The notes under the pieces are model-generated. The model was not told the origin of the DNA. It did no database searches and saw only the letters and a list, made by a program, of their open reading frames with translations. A DNA stretch of 23,047 nucleotides. Origin: Bacillota bacterium (lineage in GTDB: Bacteria; Bacillota; Bacilli; Tumebacillales; Effusibacillaceae). A program made the translations under genes and the position numbers. The DNA lies in NCBI GenBank assembly GCA_020059765.1, contig JAGVBM010000416.1, positions 1-23,047 on the forward strand, written 5' to 3'. How positions within the stretch are numbered: position 1 is the first letter of the stretch; each line of letters opens with the position of its first letter. Below are positions 18,380 to 23,047 of the stretch, piece by piece.

Positions 18380-18877
18380 ATGCGTATTGATCCGAATCAA
18401 CTCGAACTTTCGGAAAAAGTGGTTGCCATCAACCGCGTTGCGAAAGTCGTGAAGGGTGGTCGTCGCTTCAGCTTTTCTGCGCTGGTCATTGTGGGTGACG
18501 GAAATGGTCACGTAGGCGCAGGTCTCGGCAAAGCGGCTGAAGTACCGGAGGCTATCCGAAAAGGCATTGAAGATGCGAAGAAAAACTTAGTCAAAGTTCC
18601 GTTGGTAGGAACGACGATTCCCCATGAAATCATCGGCCGTTTCGGCGCAGGCAAAGTGTTGATCAAACCTGCTGTGGAAGGTACCGGAGTGATTGCGGGG
18701 GGGCCTGCACGCGCCGTTTTGGAACTTGCTGGCGTAAAAGACATTGTAACGAAGTCCTTGGGTTCTTCGAACTCGATGAATATGGTGCATGCTACGCTTG
18801 ACGGTCTGAAACGCTTGAAGCGTCCGGAAGACGTTGCCAAATTGCGCGGCAAGTCTGTAGAAGAGCTATTGGGTTAA
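18380..18877 (+). CDS. rpsE: 30S ribosomal protein S5 (165 aa)
   Basis: S5 lies on the solvent side of the small subunit, near the decoding region and the mRNA entry site. The double-stranded-RNA-binding N-domain contains VVKGGRRFSFSALVIVGD (residues 23-40); its K25-G26-G27 loop is where spectinomycin-resistance changes arise, and here it is wild type. The C-domain has GTTIPHEIIGRFGAGKVLIK and ends AKLRGKSVEELLG. I choose ATG 18380 because GAAGGAGGG at 18365-18373 is 6 bases upstream; a longer open frame from 18260 lies inside rplR. Length agrees with B. subtilis S5 (166 aa). Confidence 0.97.
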   Translation: MRIDPNQLELSEKVVAINRVAKVVKGGRRFSFSALVIVGDGNGHVGAGLGKAAEVPEAIRKGIEDAKKNLVKVPLVGTTIPHEIIGRFGAGKVLIKPAVEGTGVIAGGPARAVLELAGVKDIVTKSLGSSNSMNMVHATLDGLKRLKRPEDVAKLRGKSVEELLG

Positions 18878-18889
18878 GGAGGGAATACC

Positions 18890-19078
18890 GTGGCTAAAAA
18901 ATTGGAGATTACCCTCAAGCGCAGTTTGATCGGGCGTCCGGAGGATCAACGAACAACTGTTAGAACCCTTGGCCTCCGTAAAATGCATCAAACTGTTATG
19001 CAACCGGATAATGAAGCAATTCGAGGTATGGTGAAAAAGGTCAGCCACCTCGTTGAAGTAAAGGAAATCTCGGAATAA
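18890..19078 (+). CDS. rpmD: 50S ribosomal protein L30 (62 aa)
   Basis: L30 is a small peripheral large-subunit protein. The start is GTG 18890, preceded by AAGGAGGG (18877-18884), which overlaps the rpsE stop codon. The sequence shows the family pattern: LEITLKRSLIGRPEDQRTTV, then TLGLRKMHQTV, and RGMVKKVSHLVEVKEI near the end. It is three residues longer than B. subtilis L30 (59 aa). It lies 12 bases after rpsE. Confidence 0.96.
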   Translation: MAKKLEITLKRSLIGRPEDQRTTVRTLGLRKMHQTVMQPDNEAIRGMVKKVSHLVEVKEISE

Positions 19079-19108
19079 CGAGAAGCGCAAGTTCAAGGAG
19101 GTGTACGT

Positions 19109-19552
19109 ATGAAACTGCATGAACTGAGTCCGGCTCCTGGTTCGAAGAAAACTCGGAAACGCGTAGGTCGCGGAATTGGTTCTGGCCTCGGAAAGACTTC
19201 GGGACGCGGTCATAAAGGTCAGAAGGCGCGCTCTGGCGGCGGCGTTCGCCCTGGATTCGAAGGCGGTCAAACACCGCTTTACCGTCGTCTCCCGAAACGC
19301 GGGTTTACGAATGCTCCGTTCAAGACGGATCTGGTGGAAGTTAACGTATCCAAGCTCAACAAGTTTGAAGCGGGAACGGTTGTAACTCCTGAGAAACTCG
19401 TGGAAGCCAAGATTATCAAGAACATCAAGGACGGCGTAAAAATCTTGGGTCAAGGTGACATCACGGTTGGGATTACCGTTCAAGCTCATGGATTCTCCGC
19501 TTCGGCAAAAGAGAAGATTGAAGCTGCTGGCGGTAAGGCCGAGGTGGTATAA
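19109..19552 (+). CDS. rplO: 50S ribosomal protein L15 (147 aa)
   Basis: L15 reaches deep into the large subunit with a long basic extension and binds late in assembly. The N-terminal part is MKLHELSPAPGSKKTRKRVG, followed by the glycine/arginine-rich extension (RGIGSGLGKTSGRGHKGQ and SGGGVRPGFEGGQTPLYRRL, about residues 21-62). The globular C-domain ends SAKEKIEAAGGKAEVV. Length is one residue more than B. subtilis L15. AAGGAGGTG precedes ATG 19109. Its stop codon is directly followed by the secY start (TAAATG). Confidence 0.98.
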   Translation: MKLHELSPAPGSKKTRKRVGRGIGSGLGKTSGRGHKGQKARSGGGVRPGFEGGQTPLYRRLPKRGFTNAPFKTDLVEVNVSKLNKFEAGTVVTPEKLVEAKIIKNIKDGVKILGQGDITVGITVQAHGFSASAKEKIEAAGGKAEVV

Positions 19553-20833
19553 ATGGCTTCAACCATTGCGAATCTCTGGAAGGTTAAAGATCTGCGCCGG
19601 CGTGTATTATTCACGCTGGCCATGTTAGCCGTATTTCGCGTCGGATCCTACATCCCGGTTCCGAATGTGAGAGCGGATCTGCTGACGCAAAATCTGAATC
19701 CCTTTTTGGGGATTCTAAACACCTTTTCGGGTGGAGCACTGATGAACTTCTCCATTTTCGCCATGTCGATTACGCCTTATATCACGGCGTCGATTATCGT
19801 CCAATTGTTGACGATGGACGTCATTCCGAAATTTACGGAATGGTCGAAAGAAGGCGAACATGGACGCAAGAAGCTCGCACAGATCACTCGATATCTGACA
19901 GTGGTGCTTGGATTGATACAGGCGATCGCTTTCTCCATTTCGTTTGATCGAATGGTGCCGGGTTTGATCATTGACAAAGGTTTCGCCACTTTTGCCATGA
20001 TTGCCGTTACTTTGACGGCGGGTACGGCGTTTCTGATGTGGCTCGGGGAACAGATTACCGAAAAAGGAATTGGCAATGGGATTTCATTGATCATTTTTGC
20101 CGGGATTATCGCACAAGTGGGTCCTGGTATCAATACGATTTACAATACGTGGTTTTATGCGCATCCGGAACGTTTGTTCCTGAATCTTGTATTGGTCGGT
20201 TTGCTGCTGATCGGGATCTTGCTGGTGATTGTCGGAATTATCTACGTGCAACAAGGGGTTCGCCGGATTCCTGTCCAATACGCGAAACGCATGGTGGGAC
20301 GGAGTATGCAAGGCGGGCAAACCACCCACATTCCCTTGAAAGTGAATGCAGCGGGCGTGATTCCGGTGATTTTCGCAACATCGCTGCTGATCTTTCCGTC
20401 AACGGTTGCAACGTGGTTTCAACCGCACCCGATCGCCAATTGGATAGTGGCCAATTTCAGTCCGCAATCCTGGGTATACGTAACATTCGAAGTTCTGTTG
20501 ATTATCGGATTTACGTATTTTTACACGGCAATACAAATCAATCCGGAACAGCTCGCCGATCAGATGCGGAAAAATGCAGGGTATATTCCAGGGGTAAGAC
20601 CTGGCAAACCTACTGAGATGTTCATCATTCGTGTCATGAACCGGATTACTCTTGCAGGCGCTTTGTTTTTGGCAGCCGTGTCGGTACTCCCAATACTCTT
20701 TATGAACGTCTCCAATCTGAATCTTTATCTTGGTGGCACGTCGCTCTTGATTGTTGTCGGTGTGGCACTCGATACGATGAAGCAGTTGGAAAGTCAATTG
20801 CTGCAGCGTCACTATAAAGGGTTTATTCGATAA
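19553..20833 (+). CDS. secY: Protein translocase subunit SecY (426 aa)
   Basis: SecY is the membrane channel through which SecA-driven and ribosome-bound proteins cross or enter the cytoplasmic membrane. Ten hydrophobic segments are visible, roughly at residues 16-36, 65-87, 112-130, 143-164, 174-190, 208-232, 267-288, 307-328, 363-383 and 393-408. Conserved features are the TPYITASIIVQLL segment in TM2, PKFTEWSKEGEHGRKKLAQ in the loop after TM2, GTAFLMWLGEQIT at TM4, and the cytoplasmic YIPGVRPGKPTE loop before TM9 that contacts SecA and the ribosome. ATG 19553 abuts the rplO stop; GAGGTGG (19541-19547) within rplO serves as ribosome binding site. Location in the spc operon is nearly universal in bacteria. 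Confidence 0.98.
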   Translation: MASTIANLWKVKDLRRRVLFTLAMLAVFRVGSYIPVPNVRADLLTQNLNPFLGILNTFSGGALMNFSIFAMSITPYITASIIVQLLTMDVIPKFTEWSKEGEHGRKKLAQITRYLTVVLGLIQAIAFSISFDRMVPGLIIDKGFATFAMIAVTLTAGTAFLMWLGEQITEKGIGNGISLIIFAGIIAQVGPGINTIYNTWFYAHPERLFLNLVLVGLLLIGILLVIVGIIYVQQGVRRIPVQYAKRMVGRSMQGGQTTHIPLKVNAAGVIPVIFATSLLIFPSTVATWFQPHPIANWIVANFSPQSWVYVTFEVLLIIGFTYFYTAIQINPEQLADQMRKNAGYIPGVRPGKPTEMFIIRVMNRITLAGALFLAAVSVLPILFMNVSNLNLYLGGTSLLIVVGVALDTMKQLESQLLQRHYKGFIR

Positions 20834-20868
20834 AGGGTTGAGCCCGGTTCATAAAGGGGGGGACCAGG

Positions 20869-21519
20869 ATGCAAGCCATTTTCATGGGCTTGCCTGGCGC
20901 AGGCAAAGGAACTCAGGCTGAACGCATCGTAGAGGAATTTCAGATTCCGCATATATCGACCGGAGACATTTTTCGCGCCGCTATGTCGGAAGGGACTCCT
21001 CTCGGACTCAAAGCCAAGGAATATGTAGACAAAGGACAGCTTGTTCCAGACGATGTGACAATCGGCATTGTCAGCGAACGTGTGAGTCGTCCTGATACTG
21101 CTTCAGGTTTTCTGCTCGACGGTTTTCCGCGAACTGTTGCACAAGCTGAAGCATTAGACAAAGTTCTGAAAGAAATGGGTAAGGAGATCGATGTAGTCAT
21201 CCATCTCAATGTGGATCGCGGTCTATTGTTGGAACGTCTCACAGGCCGTCGAATTTGCCGTTCTTGCGGATCGACTTACCACGTCGTCTTTAATCCGCCG
21301 AAAGTGGAAGGCCAATGTGACAAATGTGGCGGTGAGTTGTACCAACGGGCGGATGACACTGTCGAAACCGTTGCGACTCGACTCGATGTCAACATCAAGC
21401 AACAAGAACCGCTGCTTCAGTTCTACGCAGCAAAAGGCTTGCTGCGTACCGTTGACGGAGATGCAGAAATTAACGAAGTTTTTGGACAGATATCTCACAT
21501 CCTTCGAGGTGTGCAATGA
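20869..21519 (+). CDS. adk: Adenylate kinase, zinc-binding long form (216 aa)
   Basis: Adenylate kinase converts AMP plus ATP to two ADP and keeps the adenine nucleotide pool balanced in the cytoplasm. The P-loop is GLPGAGKGT (7-15); the AMP-binding part contains HISTGDIFRAA (28-38) and FLLDGFPRT (81-89). The LID domain carries a four-cysteine zinc site, C130, C133, C150, C153, which stabilises the lid in Gram-positive enzymes; B. subtilis has Asp in place of the fourth Cys. Length is typical (217 aa). The ribosome binding site is an unusual run of seven G (20856-20862) after AAA, 6 bases before ATG 20869. Its stop overlaps the map start by four bases (ATGA). Confidence 0.97.
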   Translation: MQAIFMGLPGAGKGTQAERIVEEFQIPHISTGDIFRAAMSEGTPLGLKAKEYVDKGQLVPDDVTIGIVSERVSRPDTASGFLLDGFPRTVAQAEALDKVLKEMGKEIDVVIHLNVDRGLLLERLTGRRICRSCGSTYHVVFNPPKVEGQCDKCGGELYQRADDTVETVATRLDVNIKQQEPLLQFYAAKGLLRTVDGDAEINEVFGQISHILRGVQ

Positions 21520-22262
21520 TAGTAAGCAAGTCAAAAACGGAACTGGAACTGATGCGTGAGGCCGGGAAAATTGTGGCGCTTACCCACCGTGAACTGGCCG
21601 AGAATATACGTCCTGGGATTACAACCAAAGAGTTGGATTCCCTGGCGGAAGATTTCATTCGCAAGCATGGAGCAGTTCCATCCTTCAAAGGGTATCATGG
21701 CTACCCTGCTTCTATTTGTACATCTGTGAATGAGGAATTGGTTCATGGGATTCCGGGACCGCGAATATTGAAAGACGGAGATATCATCTCGATCGATATT
21801 GGCGCTCACATATACGGATTTCATGGCGACTCCGCTTGGACGTATCCGGTTGGACATATATCGGAGAAGGCTGTTCAACTGCTTCGTGTAACGGAAGAGT
21901 CTCTGTACAAAGGAATTGAACAGGTTCGTGAAGGAAATCGGCTTTCGGATATCGGTCATGCGATTCAAAATTATGTAGAAGCTGCCGGATTCTCGGTAGT
22001 CCGCGACTATGTGGGCCATGGTATCGGCAGACAAATGCATGAAGACCCGCAAATCCCAAATTACGGCCCTCCCGGAAGAGGTCCGCGGTTGAAAGTGGGC
22101 ATGACGCTGGCGATTGAGCCGATGGTGAATGCTGCAACTTATCATTGCAGAACGTTGGCTGATAACTGGACAGTGGTGACAGCAGACGGAAACCTGTCCG
22201 CTCATTTTGAACATACCGTCGCGTTAACAGAAGACGGACCTGAAATCTTAACCCGATTGTAG
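21516..22262 (+). CDS. map: Methionine aminopeptidase, type I (248 aa)
   Basis: This enzyme removes the initiator methionine from new proteins with small second residues. The five metal ligands are visible: D94 and D105 (in SIDIGAHIYGFHGDSA), H168 (VGHGIG), E201 (AIEPM) and E232 (HFEHTVAL). H77 in VHGIP is the conserved active-site histidine. There is no N-terminal SH3-type zinc extension, so it is the short type Ia form; length equals that of the B. subtilis map product. ATG 21516 overlaps the adk stop (ATGA), with CGAGGTG just upstream inside adk, so the two are probably translationally coupled. Bacilli often have a second map paralogue elsewhere. Confidence 0.97.
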   Translation: MIVSKSKTELELMREAGKIVALTHRELAENIRPGITTKELDSLAEDFIRKHGAVPSFKGYHGYPASICTSVNEELVHGIPGPRILKDGDIISIDIGAHIYGFHGDSAWTYPVGHISEKAVQLLRVTEESLYKGIEQVREGNRLSDIGHAIQNYVEAAGFSVVRDYVGHGIGRQMHEDPQIPNYGPPGRGPRLKVGMTLAIEPMVNAATYHCRTLADNWTVVTADGNLSAHFEHTVALTEDGPEILTRL

Positions 22263-22277
22263 AATGGGGATGCCAAT

Positions 22278-22592
22278 ATGAGCATTCAATTGCCGGAACC
22301 ATTAATCGGACAGATTGTGGAAGTGACAAAAGGACGGGAGACCGGTCAATACGCTGTAATCATTGGTGTGCTGAATGAACGTTTTATTCTATTGGCTGAT
22401 GGCAATAAAAGAAAGTATGATCAGCCGAAGAAGAAAAATATTCAACATATTCGGTTTACTGGCGAACGAGCGATGGAAGTTTTCGAGAGCATTCAAGAGT
22501 CAGGTCGTGTAACCAATTCGAAGTTGCGATTTGTCCTGAATCGATTCGAAACACAGCCAAATCCGGATATCGTCTCTGAAAAAGGGGAGTGA
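22278..22592 (+). CDS. KOW-domain RNA-binding protein (L14e/L6e/L27e-like), 104 aa, function unknown
   Basis: This small protein occupies the place held by ybzG between map and infA in B. subtilis. The N-terminal half reads as a KOW-type SH3 barrel: IGQIVEVTKGRETGQYAVIIG (about residues 10-30), then ERFILLADGNKRKYDQPKKK, a basic stretch, and NIQHIRFTG. The pattern resembles the KOW barrel of eukaryotic/archaeal ribosomal proteins L14e/L27e, so RNA or ribosome binding is likely, but its role has not been defined to my knowledge. Residues from about 65 form a predicted helical tail (AMEVFESIQESGRVTNSKLRF is cut here as AMEVFESIQ and NSKLRFVL). The ribosome binding site, GGGG at 22266-22269, is weak compared with its neighbours, implying low expression. 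Gaps are 15 bases to map and 5 to infA. Confidence 0.86.
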   Translation: MSIQLPEPLIGQIVEVTKGRETGQYAVIIGVLNERFILLADGNKRKYDQPKKKNIQHIRFTGERAMEVFESIQESGRVTNSKLRFVLNRFETQPNPDIVSEKGE

Positions 22593-22597
22593 TCATC

Positions 22598-22816
22598 ATG
22601 CCGAAAGATGATGTGATTGAAGTAGAAGGTACTGTCATTGAACCTTTACCGAATGCGATGTTTCGGGTTGAATTGGAAAATGGTCACAAGATTCTTGCCC
22701 ACGTTTCCGGCAAGATTCGAATGAATTATATTCGGATTCTGCCGGGGGATCGGGTGACAGTTGAATTGTCTCCTTATGATCTTACCCGTGGCCGGATCAC
22801 ATACCGATTCAAGTAA
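22598..22816 (+). CDS. infA: Translation initiation factor IF-1 (72 aa)
   Basis: IF-1 is an OB-fold protein that binds the A site of the small subunit and helps IF-2 and IF-3 select the initiator tRNA. The sequence MPKDDVIEVEGTVIEPLPNA, then FRVELENGHKILAHVSGKIR, and the ending DLTRGRITYRFK is close to B. subtilis IF-1 and of equal length. I choose ATG 22598 because the alternative in-frame GTG at 22589 lies inside the GGGGAGTG ribosome binding site and would add three residues. It starts five bases after the KOW gene and is followed by an unusually long 188-base spacer. Confidence 0.97.
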   Translation: MPKDDVIEVEGTVIEPLPNAMFRVELENGHKILAHVSGKIRMNYIRILPGDRVTVELSPYDLTRGRITYRFK

Positions 22817-22859
22817 GAAACAGTTGCGAACAGGAAGAAGCCAACCGTCGTGAATCGGC

Positions 22860-22877
22860 GTCATGGCGCCAGGTCGC
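22860..22877 (+). repeat. Direct repeat copy 1 in the infA-rpmJ spacer
   Basis: GTCATGGCGCCAGGTCGC here matches 16 of 18 bases of copy 2 at 22957-22974, 97 bases further on. With its flanks it can fold as GCG (22858-22860), a TCA/CTA internal loop, and an inner stem with one bulged G, or alternatively as GGCG/CGCC (22857-22860 with 22867-22870). The choice between folds is not decided by eye. Confidence 0.6.
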
Positions 22878-22896
22878 ACTACGCACTCAAAGAGCA

Positions 22897-22937
22897 TATA
22901 GCTCCACTTGTCAACTTGTTGACTAGTGGAACTTATA
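22897..22937 (+). promoter_or_regulatory. Long hairpin / dyad in the infA-rpmJ spacer
   Basis: TCCACT (22903-22908) pairs with AGTGGA (22925-22930); after one T-T mismatch GTCAA (22910-22914) pairs with TTGAC (22919-22923) over a CTTG loop. TATA on each side (22897-22900 and 22934-22937) can extend the helix across a small internal loop. No T-run follows, so it is not a standard terminator. It could act as RNA structure or as a DNA operator. Confidence 0.55.
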
Positions 22938-22953
22938 CCCGAAGGGTGCAAGT

Positions 22954-22983
22954 CGTGTCATGGCGACAAGTCGCCAGATCACG
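22954..22983 (+). promoter_or_regulatory. Hairpin (repeat copy 2) just upstream of the rpmJ ribosome binding site
   Basis: CGTG (22954-22957) pairs with CACG (22980-22983), and TGGCGA (22961-22966) pairs with TCGCCA (22971-22976) over a CAAG loop; a symmetric TCA/GAT internal loop separates the helices. All ten pairs are Watson-Crick. The helix ends at 22983 and the rpmJ AAGGAGGG begins at 22989, a position suited to control of translation start. It contains direct repeat copy 2 (22957-22974). Confidence 0.55.
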
Positions 22984-23004
22984 CTATGAAGGAGGGATAC
23001 CGCG

Positions 23005-23047
23005 ATGAAAGTACGGCCGTCTGTTAAGCCTATTTGTGAGAAGTGCA
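23005..23047 (+). CDS. rpmJ: 50S ribosomal protein L36, 5' part (cut by window end)
   Basis: Only the first 14 codons are present: MKVRPSVKPICEKC. This matches the N-terminus of zinc-binding L36, with the first two zinc ligands C11 and C14. AAGGAGGG (22989-22996) precedes ATG 23005 by 8 bases. L36 is a small late-assembly protein of the large subunit. In Bacilli it is followed by rpsM-rpsK-rpoA-rplQ, which would lie beyond the window. Confidence 0.93.
   Translation, partial: MKVRPSVKPICEKC

Noticed and set aside
22909..22937. Possible promoter with TTGTCA (22909-22914) before rpmJ.
   Set aside because: No acceptable -10 occurs at 16-18 bases; TATACC is at 19 bases and matches only four positions. 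The symmetry of the region explains the hexamer better.

Overview
The window is a contiguous stretch of the core transcription and translation gene cluster of a Gram-positive bacterium of the Bacillota. Every gene is on the + strand. Gene order matches the Bacillus-type arrangement: rpoB-rpoC, an L7Ae-family gene, rpsL-rpsG-fusA-tuf, then the S10, spc and alpha operons fused in series, with secY-adk-map, a KOW-domain gene, infA and rpmJ. The L7Ae-family gene after rpoC, the KOW gene between map and infA, four-cysteine S14, very strong AGGAGG ribosome binding sites and several TTG/GTG starts all fit Bacilli. Proteins are very close to Bacillus subtilis homologues as I recall them. The more balanced base composition, by eye, suggests another family such as an Alicyclobacillaceae relative, but I cannot fix the genus.

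Layout: 1-5112 holds the 3' part of rpoB and all of rpoC, closed by a strong intrinsic terminator. A near-consensus SigA-type promoter (5263-5291) then starts the str operon (rplGB, rpsL, rpsG, fusA, tuf; 5346-9999), closed by a second perfect intrinsic terminator (10013-10041). A third unit starts near 10130 from a promoter with a consensus -10. It runs without a recognisable terminator through rpsJ-rplC-rplD-rplW-rplB-rpsS-rplV-rpsC-rplP-rpmC-rpsQ (S10), rplN-rplX-rplE-rpsN-rpsH-rplF-rplR-rpsE-rpmD-rplO-secY-adk-map-KOW-infA (spc) and into rpmJ, which the window edge cuts.

Together these genes encode the two largest RNA polymerase subunits, 22 complete ribosomal proteins of the S10/spc cluster plus S12, S7 and the start of L36, elongation factors G and Tu, initiation factor 1, the protein-export channel, adenylate kinase, and the enzyme that trims N-terminal methionine. 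No mobile element, CRISPR array, tRNA, rRNA, pseudogene or sign of transfer was seen.

The coding content is ordinary. The unexplained signal is non-coding. The best candidate is a 188-base infA-rpmJ spacer with two diverged copies of an 18-base repeat, each able to form a similar hairpin, around a long central dyad. The second copy ends six bases before the rpmJ ribosome binding site, so it is a possible undescribed cis-regulatory RNA. Smaller candidates are a two-helix stem-loop between rpsJ and rplC, the rpsJ leader, and hairpins in the rplGB-rpsL spacer. All structures were found by eye, without energy calculation or alignment.
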